This document shows positions 13,136 to 19,974 of a stretch of DNA of 30,154 nt, one piece after another. The notes below the pieces were generated by a model. That model was not told the DNA's origin, made no database searches, and saw nothing but the letters and a program-made list of their open reading frames with translations. Every line of letters starts with the position of its first letter. The first letter of the stretch is position 1. The DNA comes from Candidatus Gottesmanbacteria bacterium (lineage in GTDB: Bacteria; Patescibacteriota; Microgenomatia; UBA10105; UBA927): the NCBI GenBank assembly GCA_016182725.1, contig JACPFZ010000041.1:2263-32416 (forward strand), in the 5' to 3' direction. Position numbers and translations under genes: made by a program.

Positions 13136-14329
13136 ATAAGAAGTTTCAAATCAGGGAAAGACCGCAGAGAGGCTCTGGGAAAAGAAGTCGGTGTTTCACT
13201 TGCCAACATCGGTTCATTTAGTCTGGATGAGGCCATTGCTTCGAGCCGAAATTGCGAAAACATGATCGGGATTGCCCAGATCCCCATGGGTGTGGCAGGG
13301 CCGCTACGAATTACGAATAGAAAACAAGAACACGATTATTACCTTCCATTGGCAACGACGGAAGGCGCGCTTGTGGCATCGATCAACCGCGGGTGCAAAG
13401 CCATTACGCAAAGCGGAGGAGCAACCGTTGCGGTGGAAAGCGTTGGCGTGACCCGCGGGCCGGTGTTTGCAACAAGCGGCATTATCGAGAGCTTGAATGC
13501 AAAGAAATGGATTGACACGCATGTTGAAGAGTTAGGTAAGGTTGCGGCAAAAACATCTTTACACCTTGGGTTGAAAAAACTGCGGACCCGCGTCGTTGGG
13601 AAAAACGTCTATGTTCGATTCTTTTTTGATACGCAGGATGCGATGGGGATGAATATGGCAACGATTGCTACCACTTCGATGTATCGATACATCGAAGTAA
13701 AAACTCGTGCAAAGGGTGTATCGGTTGCGGGAAACTTTGACATTGATAAAAAGCCGGCATGGTTAAATAGCATTTCCGGACGGGGGAAGCGCGTATGGGC
13801 AGAAGTAACTATTCCATCAAAAGTGTTAAAGAAAACGCTTAAAACGACTGCAAAAAAAGTGTATGATGTATGGCTTGCCAAATGCATGATTGGATCGGCT
13901 ATTTCCGGCTCTTTGGGGTTTAATGCCCAATTTGCCAATGTGATTGCCGCAATCTTTTTGGCTACTGGTCAAGACATGGCACATGTGGTTGAAGGAAGTT
14001 TAGGGATAACAACGTGTGAAGTGCTTTCCACCCCCGAGGTGAAGAATTCCTCACACCTAGGGGGTGAGTCGGAAGAGTCGCTTTATGTGAGTATTTATTT
14101 GCCAGATATTATGGTAGGGACCGTGGGGGGCGGTACGGGACTGGCTACACAAAAAGAAGCGCTGTCGATATTAGGTGTTGCCGGAGGCAATGAGGGCAAG
14201 AATGCACAGAAGTTTGCTGAAGTTATTGGCGCGGCGGTATTGGCAGGAGAGATATCACTTCTTGCGTCACTTGAAGAAGGCACGCTCGCACAAGCACACC
14301 AACGACTTGCCCGAGGCAAGTCCAAATAA
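13130..14329 (+). CDS. hmgA: HMG-CoA reductase, class I (archaeal/eukaryotic type)
   Basis: Makes mevalonate from HMG-CoA with NADPH, the committed pathway step. The 399-residue protein shows all class I landmarks: ATTEGALVAS with catalytic Glu78, the NAD(P)-binding DAMGMNM, RGKRVWAEV with Lys220, GQDMAH with Asp282, the GTVGGGTGL loop, and a C-terminal catalytic His390 (AQAHQR). Class II enzymes lack this arrangement. The longer open frame upstream begins inside the Yip1-like gene and runs through repeat DNA; the ATG at 13130 gives the archaeal length. There are two odd insertions: repeat-like sequence at 13305-13330 before the ATTEG motif, and a near-perfect palindrome (14029-14066) adding about a dozen residues before the DIMVGTVGGGT region. 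Confidence 0.93.
   Translation: MNIRSFKSGKDRREALGKEVGVSLANIGSFSLDEAIASSRNCENMIGIAQIPMGVAGPLRITNRKQEHDYYLPLATTEGALVASINRGCKAITQSGGATVAVESVGVTRGPVFATSGIIESLNAKKWIDTHVEELGKVAAKTSLHLGLKKLRTRVVGKNVYVRFFFDTQDAMGMNMATIATTSMYRYIEVKTRAKGVSVAGNFDIDKKPAWLNSISGRGKRVWAEVTIPSKVLKKTLKTTAKKVYDVWLAKCMIGSAISGSLGFNAQFANVIAAIFLATGQDMAHVVEGSLGITTCEVLSTPEVKNSSHLGGESEESLYVSIYLPDIMVGTVGGGTGLATQKEALSILGVAGGNEGKNAQKFAEVIGAAVLAGEISLLASLEEGTLAQAHQRLARGKSK
13305..13330 (+). repeat. Intragenic AATTACGA-type repeat in hmgA
   Basis: TACGAATTACGAATAGAAAACAA resembles the left arm plus start of the loop of array R2 (TATGAATTATGAATGGAAAACAA at 15401-15425 region). It codes for RITNRKQE between GVAGPL and YYLPLATTEG, a surface-type segment in this enzyme family. 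Confidence 0.5.
14029..14066. repeat. In-frame palindrome inside hmgA
   Basis: CACCCCCGAGGTG (14029-14041) and CACCTAGGGGGTG (14054-14066) pair at 12 of 13 positions around a 12-base loop. It encodes about 13 residues (TPEVKNSSHLGGE) in a place where relatives have a short turn. Confidence 0.75.
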
Positions 14330-14354
14330 GACGTATTTGACTAACAAGACTTAT

Positions 14355-15386
14355 ATGATAGGAATCATAAGTTACGGCACCTATATTCCGCGGTATCGGA
14401 TCAGGCTTTCCGATATTGCTCTCGCATGGAAGAAAAATCCCGAAGAGGTTATCGGATCGCTGGGAATTGCCGAAAAATCTGTGCCCGGGATTGACGAAGA
14501 CGCGGTAACGGTTGCCATCGAGGCAGGAATACGGGCAATAGGGGGGATAAGCCCCGGCAAAGCCGGGGTAAAGGAGATAGGCGCGCTGTTTGTAGGATCC
14601 GAAAGTCATCCGTACGCAGTCAACCCTACGTCAACGATTGTTGGAGAACTTCTTGGAGTGGGCAACAACTACTTGGCGGCGGATTTAGAATTTGCATGTA
14701 AAGCAGGGACCGCGGGCATGCAGGCAATTGCCGGACTGATTGAGGCAAAACATATTAGGTATGGGTTGGCAATAGGGAGCGATACAGCACAAAGTAAGCC
14801 GCATGACGCGTTGGAGTATACGTCTGCTTGTGCCGGAGCCGCATACATTTTAGGTTCAAAGCGCCTTTTAGCAGAACTCCTGGCATATACTTCGTACTCA
14901 TCGGACACGCCGGATTTTTGGCGCCGGGATGGTATCCGATATCCATCCCATGCGGGGAGATTCACGGGTGAGCCGGCATATTTTGCGCATGTTGTGGGAG
15001 CTTCCAAATTACTTATGGAAAAAACAAAGATGAGTCCATCGGATGTTTCTTACTGCGTTTTTCATATGCCCAATGGCAAATTCCCGCGCGAAGTGGCCAA
15101 GCGCTTAGGATTCAGTAAAGAGCAGCTTGCGCCGTCTCTCACCGTTGATACAATCGGCAATCCCTATTCTGCTTCATCCATGCTCGGTTTAGCGGCGGTT
15201 CTGGATATTGCAAAACCTGGGGAGAAGATTTTTATGGTGTCGTACGGGTCTGGGGCAGGCAGTGACGCATTTCTTTGGGAGGTAACCCGCGAGATCTCGA
15301 AAAGAAAACCCATGGTGCAAGAGCAAATTGGCGACAAAACATACATTGACTACGTGCAGTATTTGAAACAGACACACAAAATCTAG
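14355..15386 (+). CDS. HMG-CoA synthase, archaeal type
   Basis: Condenses acetoacetyl-CoA with acetyl-CoA to HMG-CoA. The 343-residue protein has the thiolase-fold landmarks of archaeal HMG-CoA synthases: VGSESHPYAVNP with Glu83, the acyl-accepting Cys115 in EFACKAGTAG, and His237 in VFHMPNG, together a Cys-His-Glu triad. MIGIISYGTYIPRYR is the family's usual N terminus, so ATG 14355 is preferred over the frame extension inside hmgA. The gene lies 25 bases after hmgA and 101 before the thiolase. In archaea this enzyme sits in a complex with thiolase and a DUF35 protein, both encoded next. A CCCCGGC-AAA-GCCGGGG palindrome lies in frame in the variable region before the Glu83 motif. Confidence 0.92.
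   Translation: MIGIISYGTYIPRYRIRLSDIALAWKKNPEEVIGSLGIAEKSVPGIDEDAVTVAIEAGIRAIGGISPGKAGVKEIGALFVGSESHPYAVNPTSTIVGELLGVGNNYLAADLEFACKAGTAGMQAIAGLIEAKHIRYGLAIGSDTAQSKPHDALEYTSACAGAAYILGSKRLLAELLAYTSYSSDTPDFWRRDGIRYPSHAGRFTGEPAYFAHVVGASKLLMEKTKMSPSDVSYCVFHMPNGKFPREVAKRLGFSKEQLAPSLTVDTIGNPYSASSMLGLAAVLDIAKPGEKIFMVSYGSGAGSDAFLWEVTREISKRKPMVQEQIGDKTYIDYVQYLKQTHKI
14552..14568. repeat. In-frame palindrome inside HMG-CoA synthase
   Basis: CCCCGGC and GCCGGGG are perfect 7-base arms around AAA. It codes for part of ISPGKAGVKE, between a helix and the conserved ALFVGSES strand, where a few extra residues would be tolerated. Confidence 0.6.
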
Positions 15387-15390
15387 AAGT

Positions 15391-15487
15391 ACGATTTAAG
15401 AATTATGAATTATGAATGGAAAACAAAAAACGTATTGCATTGTGTTTATTCGTAAATCGTAATTCGTAAATCGTAATTCATTTTTTT
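15391..15487. repeat. AATTACGA-type inverted array R2 (HMG-CoA synthase/thiolase gap)
   Basis: A left array (15391-15417, ACGATTTAAGAATTATGAAT type) and a right array (15448-15481, ATTCGTAAATCGTAATTC type) are in opposite orientation around a 30-base A-rich loop. As RNA they can fold into a long AU-rich hairpin. A seven-T run directly follows and leads into the thiolase ATG, so the fold has the shape of an attenuator or terminator. No Shine-Dalgarno site is present. Confidence 0.8.
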
Positions 15488-16666
15488 ATGGTATCTATCA
15501 TCGGTGCTTCTACTACTAAGTTTGGTGAATTGTGGGGGACTTCCCCGAGGCAATTGGCGCGTGAGGCAGTAGAGGGAGCGCTTGCTGATGCAGGTATTGA
15601 CCAAAAAAAGGTTGACGCTTTGTTTGTTGCCAATATGCTCGCCGGACCGCTTGCTGGCCAGCAACACCTGGGGCCGTTTTTTGCAGAAGAGTTAGGACTG
15701 CATGTGCCAGCGTTTACGATTGAAGGCGCATGTGCATCCGGAGGACTTGCCGTTCACGCCGCAGTAAACGCCATTACCTCTGGTCAGTACGAAATAATGG
15801 TGGTGTTGGGAGTGGAAAAAATGACCGACCACAAGCCGGAAGATGTAGCAACTGCCTTGATGGGTGCCGGAAGTGACGAAGAGCGCTTATCCGGCGCCAC
15901 GTTTCCAGGGCTGTATGCACTGCTTGCCCGCTCTCACATGGAGAAGTTTGGCACTACTCAAGAAGAACTCGCCTCTATTGCGGTGAAAAACCATTTTCAT
16001 GCAAGCCTGAATACGAATGCCCAATTTCACAACACGCTTACGGTCGAAGATGTTATGAAAAGTTCAAAAGTTGCTGATCCAATCACACTTTTAGAATGTT
16101 CACCAATTTCTGACGGAGCGGCAGCAGTTGTCTTAACAAAAAGTCGCAAAGGAGTACGAATTGTTGCCTCAGAGGTGGCAACCGATACACTGGGGCTTGC
16201 TCAGAGAAAAAGTTTGACTCAGTTACTTGCTACGCAAGAAGCAGCAAGCCATGCTTATAAAAAAGCAGGAGTTGGACCAAATGACATTGATGTAGCAGAG
16301 GTTCATGACTGTTTTACTATTGCGGAGATTTTGGCAATGGAGGATTTAGGATTTTATAAAAAAGGCAAAGCTGCAAGGGCGATTGCGCGGGGAGAAACTT
16401 CATTACCAGATTCCGGGAATCCAAGGGATTCCCGGAATCGAAGATTGGTTGTTAATCCCTCCGGAGGTCTCAAAGGCTGCGGGCATCCGGTAGCAGCAAC
16501 CGGTATAAAACAGATGGTAGAACTTGTCCATCAACTGCGTGGAACTGCGGGAAAGCGGCAAGTTGCCGGAGCTCGCGTGGGTCTTGCGCAAAATGTGGGA
16601 GGATCAGGAGCGACGGCTGTTGTTCATATATTAAAAAAGAATTACGATTTACGATTTACGAATTAA
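15488..16666 (+). CDS. Acetyl-CoA acetyltransferase, archaeal/SCP2-type thiolase
   Basis: Joins two acetyl-CoA into acetoacetyl-CoA for HMG-CoA synthase. The 392-residue protein carries the nucleophile Cys82 in EGACASGGLAV, the NPSGGLKGCGHPVAATG motif with His333, and the C-terminal NVGGSGATAVVHIL typical of the archaeal SCPx-like subfamily rather than biosynthetic PhaA. Two repeat-derived features stand out. A perfect 14-bp palindrome at 16409-16439 adds about ten residues just before the NPSGG motif. The C-terminal tail KKNYDLRFTN is encoded by the start of repeat array R3, which also supplies the stop codon. The start follows the T run of array R2. Confidence 0.92.
   Translation: MVSIIGASTTKFGELWGTSPRQLAREAVEGALADAGIDQKKVDALFVANMLAGPLAGQQHLGPFFAEELGLHVPAFTIEGACASGGLAVHAAVNAITSGQYEIMVVLGVEKMTDHKPEDVATALMGAGSDEERLSGATFPGLYALLARSHMEKFGTTQEELASIAVKNHFHASLNTNAQFHNTLTVEDVMKSSKVADPITLLECSPISDGAAAVVLTKSRKGVRIVASEVATDTLGLAQRKSLTQLLATQEAASHAYKKAGVGPNDIDVAEVHDCFTIAEILAMEDLGFYKKGKAARAIARGETSLPDSGNPRDSRNRRLVVNPSGGLKGCGHPVAATGIKQMVELVHQLRGTAGKRQVAGARVGLAQNVGGSGATAVVHILKKNYDLRFTN
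16409..16439. repeat. In-frame perfect palindrome inside the thiolase gene
   Basis: GATTCCGGGAATCC (16409-16422) and GGATTCCCGGAATC (16426-16439) are perfect 14-base arms with a three-base loop. It codes for PDSGNPRDSRNR, inserted where relatives go almost directly from GET(A/S)L to VNPSGG. This is the clearest palindromic insertion in the window. Confidence 0.88.
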
Positions 16667-16726
16667 GAATAAAAGCAGAAATAAGTTTTCATTCGTAATT
16701 CATAAATCATAATTCATAAATCGTAG
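16637..16726. repeat. AATTACGA-type inverted array R3 (thiolase/DUF35 gap)
   Basis: The left array (16637-16670) and right array (16691-16726) are inverted around a 20-base loop. The left arm encodes the last residues and stop of the thiolase. The right arm ends two bases before the DUF35 ATG. Confidence 0.8.
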
Positions 16727-16728
16727 TT

Positions 16729-17037
16729 ATGATCAGTCCTATTAAAATTTGGCGAAATCAGAAAAAGATTGTTCAACTCGTTGGGAAAACGGGCACCATT
16801 GTGGCATGGACGCTTATTCGTGTGCCTCCAGGAGATTTTACCAATCAAGCCCCATATCCAGTGGTGGTAGTGACACTAGCGGATAGGAGGATTACTGCGC
16901 AACTTGTGGATTGGGAAGAAAAACATCTGGTGATCGGTCAGAAAGTGGTCACGGTTATCCGCAAAGTGTTTGAAACAGGAGATGGTGTCATACCCTACGG
17001 GATTAAAGTGAAGCCAGTTTCTTATGGTAACCGTTAG
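16729..17037 (+). CDS. DUF35 OB-fold protein, partner of thiolase and HMG-CoA synthase
   Basis: A 102-residue protein matching the OB-fold of DUF35: GKTGTIVAWTLIRVPPGDFTNQAPYPVVVVTLADRRITAQLVDW, then L-x-I-G-x-x-V and a closing YGIKVKPV. In archaea a DUF35 protein bridges thiolase and HMG-CoA synthase and its pocket helps pass acetoacetyl-CoA between them. This copy lies right after the thiolase and overlaps the mevalonate kinase start by 14 bases. The zinc-ribbon (two CxxC) that normally precedes the OB-fold is missing: there is no Cys at all, and only IKIWRNQKKIVQLV remains in its place. Bridging function is inferred from gene context. Confidence 0.82.
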   Translation: MISPIKIWRNQKKIVQLVGKTGTIVAWTLIRVPPGDFTNQAPYPVVVVTLADRRITAQLVDWEEKHLVIGQKVVTVIRKVFETGDGVIPYGIKVKPVSYGNR

Positions 17038-17962
17038 CGCACCAGGTAAAGTGCATTTGATGGGAGAACACGCCGTGGTTTATGGGAAGCCAGCGTTACT
17101 ATCTGCGGTAAATCTCCGTTTATCAGTATCTCTTGAAGAGGGTAAGCCTCAAATCATTGCACCAGCGAAGGAAGTTAGTGAAGTAGTCTCGTATGCGATG
17201 GATATCGTGCGGAAAGAGTATAAACTTGATCGCTTACCGAACTTTAAAGTTATCGTGACTTCGGATATTCCATTTGGGTTCCATTTGGGTTCATCGGCAG
17301 CATTAGCGGTTGCCACAGTGGCCGCCACGATGTATGCAGTCAAAAAACTCTGGAATCCGACGGTCATCAATCAGTTAGCCTATGAGGTAGAGAAAAAGCA
17401 GCACGGGAATCCGTCAGGAGGCGACAATACAGCGATCACGTTTGGTGGATTTTTATGGTTCCGAAAAGAATTGGAATTTCTCAAAAGTATTTGGCAACTT
17501 CCGTTTCGATTGCCCAAAAACCTCAATCACTTTTTTCTTATTGATACCGGGAAGCCCAAAGAGACGACGGGGGAGATGGTGGAACTCGTAAAATTACAAA
17601 TTACAAATTACAAATTACAAATGAAAAGATTATTTGATCAAAACGAAGAACAGACGAGAAGAATCACTGTAGCGCTCAAAGAAGGGAAGGAAGATGAGCT
17701 TCTGGATGCGATCAAAATTGGTGAACGAACGTTAGAAGGTATGGGAGTCGTGAGTAAAAAAGTGACCCTGCTTATTCGAGCTGTTGAAAAAGCTGGGGGC
17801 GCGGCAAAAATTCTTGGCGGCGGAGGGAGGCGAGCAGGCGTGGGATTTTTGCTTTGCTATCATCGAAAGCCAGCAACTATTGAACAATTGTGCAAGCCGT
17901 ACGGCTACACGATTAAAAGAATAACACTGGGAGGAGAGGGAGTACGGTTTGATGGTAAATAG
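17024..17962 (+). CDS. mvk: Mevalonate kinase (GHMP family)
   Basis: Phosphorylates mevalonate with ATP. The 312-residue protein starts with the GHMP motif SAPGKVHLMGEHAVVYGKPAL, has the ATP loop PFGFHLGSSAALAVATVAA (about residues 84-102) and the mevalonate kinase motif EKKQHGNPSGGDNTAITFGG, whose Asp is the catalytic base; the HGNPSG.DN wording separates it from the next gene's product. Motif 3 is unusual (ILGGGGRRAGVGF in place of SGAGGGGC). Four AAATTAC heptamers at 17591-17618 encode LQITNYKLQ in the middle, a repeat-derived stretch. The start overlaps the DUF35 gene by 14 bases, suggesting coupling. Confidence 0.9.
   Translation: MVTVSAPGKVHLMGEHAVVYGKPALLSAVNLRLSVSLEEGKPQIIAPAKEVSEVVSYAMDIVRKEYKLDRLPNFKVIVTSDIPFGFHLGSSAALAVATVAATMYAVKKLWNPTVINQLAYEVEKKQHGNPSGGDNTAITFGGFLWFRKELEFLKSIWQLPFRLPKNLNHFFLIDTGKPKETTGEMVELVKLQITNYKLQMKRLFDQNEEQTRRITVALKEGKEDELLDAIKIGERTLEGMGVVSKKVTLLIRAVEKAGGAAKILGGGGRRAGVGFLLCYHRKPATIEQLCKPYGYTIKRITLGGEGVRFDGK
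17591..17618 (+). repeat. Four tandem AAATTAC heptamers inside mevalonate kinase
   Basis: Four exact AAATTAC units, kept in frame, encode KLQITNYKL-type sequence. Such heptamers often occur between genes in environmental genomes; here one array lies within an enzyme gene, between the substrate-binding part and the C-terminal GHMP domain. Confidence 0.85.
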
Positions 17963-17988
17963 GGTGACCCCTTTAAGGCCACCCCTTT
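17961..17988 (+). repeat. GC-rich hairpin between the two kinase genes
   Basis: AGGGTGACC and GGCCACCCCT pair imperfectly around CCTTTAA and are followed by TTTT. It fills the 33-base gap between mevalonate kinase and phosphomevalonate kinase. It may be a weak attenuator or another palindromic repeat. Confidence 0.35.
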
Positions 17989-17995
17989 TGAAGCT

Positions 17996-18946
17996 ATGAT
18001 AACTGTGTCAGCACCAGGAAAGTTGATGCTTATGGGCGAACATGCCGTGGTCTACGGCTATCCGTGCATCGTGACCGCAGTTGATCAGCGGCTGTATGTA
18101 CGTGCAAAAAAGACTGATGATGGCAAGATTACCGTTGATGCGCCGCAATCTAAGGAAACTAAGTTTGTGGATGCGGCCGTTGCGAAGTTTTTTGTCTGGC
18201 GGAGCCAGATCCCGCTTCGCGGGACCAAAGGTGTATCAGTGAAACATCATGGCGTATCGCTTTCTATCCGCAGTGACTTTACGAGCCAAGTGGGCTTTGG
18301 TTCATCATCTGCGGTATCGGTGGCAACCATTAAAGCATTGAGTTTGGTATTTGCAATACCGATGACCGAACGGGAGATTTTTGATGTTGCCTATCAAGTG
18401 ACGCTTGACATCCAAGGTGTTGGGTCTGGATTTGACATCGCAGCGGCAGTGTATGGCGGCACATTATTTTTCAAAAAAGGAGGAGAAGTTATCGAACCCT
18501 TGCCGAACGAAATTCCATTGGTTGTGGGTTATACAGGAGTGAAAGCAGATACGCCCACGCTCATTAACATGGTTGCGGCAAAGCAAAAAGAATATCCGGG
18601 AAAAGTAAATAAAATCTTTAGTGCAATTGGTGAACTGGTGTTGCAAGGACGAGACGCATTAGTTACGAAGGATTGGGAGAGATTGGGTAAACTCATGAAT
18701 TTTGATCAGGAGTACCTTCGAGATTTAGGCGTGAGTTCGCAGAAATTAGAGGATCTCATTAGTGCGGCAAAAAAAGCCGGTGCCTGGGGAGCAAAATTAT
18801 CAGGTGCCGGCGGCGGCGATTGCATGATTGCCCTTCACTCCGCTGGGGGTAAACCCCAAATCACTAAGGCCATTCAAGAAGCAGGTGGGCAAGTGATGGA
18901 TGTTCGGACGCATGCAGAAGGAGTACGATCAGAATCTGAATTATGA
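17996..18946 (+). CDS. mvaK2: Phosphomevalonate kinase (GHMP family)
   Basis: Converts phosphomevalonate to diphosphomevalonate. The 316-residue GHMP kinase begins SAPGKLMLMGEHAVVYGYP, has the ATP loop QVGFGSSSAVSVATIKAL, and ends with SGAGGGDCMIAL. The SGAGGGDC form of motif 3 and QGVGSGFDIAAAVYGG in place of HGNPSG.DN are those of bacterial phosphomevalonate kinases, which separates it from the upstream paralogue. Many databases would call both mevalonate kinase. A small palindrome (TCCCGC/GCGGGA, 18210-18224) codes for SQIPLRGTKG in a variable region. No Shine-Dalgarno site is seen. Confidence 0.82.
   Translation: MITVSAPGKLMLMGEHAVVYGYPCIVTAVDQRLYVRAKKTDDGKITVDAPQSKETKFVDAAVAKFFVWRSQIPLRGTKGVSVKHHGVSLSIRSDFTSQVGFGSSSAVSVATIKALSLVFAIPMTEREIFDVAYQVTLDIQGVGSGFDIAAAVYGGTLFFKKGGEVIEPLPNEIPLVVGYTGVKADTPTLINMVAAKQKEYPGKVNKIFSAIGELVLQGRDALVTKDWERLGKLMNFDQEYLRDLGVSSQKLEDLISAAKKAGAWGAKLSGAGGGDCMIALHSAGGKPQITKAIQEAGGQVMDVRTHAEGVRSESEL
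18210..18224. repeat. In-frame palindrome inside phosphomevalonate kinase
   Basis: TCCCGC-TTC-GCGGGA, 6-base perfect arms. CCCGCTTCGCGGG-type hairpins are a common dispersed element; here it codes for part of QIPLRGTK. Confidence 0.5.
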
Positions 18947-19020
18947 TTTATGAATTACGAATTATGAATAAACACAAAGAAATTTTTATCTTAATTCTTA
19001 AATCGTAAATCGTAATTCTT
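18939..19020. repeat. AATTACGA-type inverted array R4 (kinase/decarboxylase gap)
   Basis: The left array (18939-18969, TTATGATTTATGAATTACGA type) overlaps the end of the kinase gene and supplies its stop. The right array (18990-19020) is inverted and followed by TTTTT and the ATG at 19024. Same plan as R2 and R3. Confidence 0.8.
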
Positions 19021-19023
19021 TTT

Positions 19024-19974
19024 ATGGTAACAGCAGTTGCACCGGCAAACATCGCATTCATCAAGTACTGGGGCAAACGCGATGAGGCGTTGCGGCTTCC
19101 ATGGAACGACTCGATTTCCATGAATCTAAGTGAGGCATACACCACGACGACGGTAGAGTTTTCTCCTCGTTTTACGAAAGATGAAGTAGAGGGTTTAGAA
19201 GGAGAAGAGGTGGCACGCGTTTCAAAACATTTAGATCGATTAAGAAAACTCAAAGGCAATGCACTTTTTGCTCATGTGGAAACAAAAAATACGTTTCCCA
19301 AGGGAAGCGGCATAGCATCCTCTGCCTCCGGGTTTGCTGCCTTGACGCTTGCCGCGGCCAAAGCGCTTGACTTATCTTTTGATGAAAAAGAGCTATCAAT
19401 CCTTGCACGTATTGGTTCGGGATCAGCCTGTCGAAGTATTCCTGATGGGTTTGTGGAATGGAAAGTCGGGGAATCATCTGAAGATTCCTATGCCTATTCG
19501 CTTTACCCATCAGACTATTGGGATCTTTGCGACGTACTGGTGATCGTTGCTTCATCGGAAAAGAATATTTCGTCAACCAAAGGCCACGAGGCAGCAACCA
19601 GCAGTCCATTTTTCCATGCTCGGGTTGAAGGGATCAACGAGAGGATTGAGAAGGTAAAAGAGGGTTTAAAAAAGAAAGATTTAGGGATACTGGGTCCGGC
19701 CATTGAGGAAGAAGCAATCAATATGCACGCGGTGATGATGAGCCAGACACCATCGCTTTTTTACTGGAGTGGAAAAACGATGGATATTATTCAATCAGTC
19801 ATTCAATGGAGAGACGAAGGACTACCGGTGTACTTCACCATTGATGCCGGTCCCAATGTGCACCTCATCTGTGAGGCAAACAATGCGCAGGAAGTCAGCC
19901 GGAAGGTTCGCATACTTCCAAATGTTGAGAGCGTTGTTATTAATAAACCTGCGCAGGGCGCGCATCTCGTATGA
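19024..19974 (+). CDS. mvaD: Diphosphomevalonate decarboxylase
   Basis: Makes isopentenyl diphosphate from diphosphomevalonate with ATP. The 316-residue protein is a clear family member: PANIAFIKYWGKRDEALRLP at the start, KGSGIASSASGFAAL (about residues 96-110), GSGSACRSIPDGFVEW with the substrate-binding Ser/Arg, and YFTIDAGPNVHLICE with the catalytic Asp. These residues fit the classical enzyme, not the archaeal phosphomevalonate decarboxylase of the alternative pathway. The start lies three bases after the T run of array R4, and the stop overlaps uppS as ATGA. Confidence 0.95.
   Translation: MVTAVAPANIAFIKYWGKRDEALRLPWNDSISMNLSEAYTTTTVEFSPRFTKDEVEGLEGEEVARVSKHLDRLRKLKGNALFAHVETKNTFPKGSGIASSASGFAALTLAAAKALDLSFDEKELSILARIGSGSACRSIPDGFVEWKVGESSEDSYAYSLYPSDYWDLCDVLVIVASSEKNISSTKGHEAATSSPFFHARVEGINERIEKVKEGLKKKDLGILGPAIEEEAINMHAVMMSQTPSLFYWSGKTMDIIQSVIQWRDEGLPVYFTIDAGPNVHLICEANNAQEVSRKVRILPNVESVVINKPAQGAHLV

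Noticed and set aside
14175..14354. N-terminal extension of HMG-CoA synthase
   Set aside because: It overlaps the end of the reductase gene in another frame, and the family N terminus (MIGIISYGTYIPRYR) starts at 14355.
16409..16439. Frameshift or assembly error in the thiolase
   Set aside because: The reading frame and all downstream motifs are intact; an in-frame palindrome explains the extra residues better.
17591..17618. CRISPR-like array
   Set aside because: Units are seven bases with no spacers; this is a simple tandem repeat inside a gene. No array with 25-40-base repeats and unique spacers is present anywhere in the window.
13102..19020. Complete insertion sequence in the mevalonate cluster
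   Set aside because: No transposase gene is present in or near the arrays; they are at most non-autonomous repeats.
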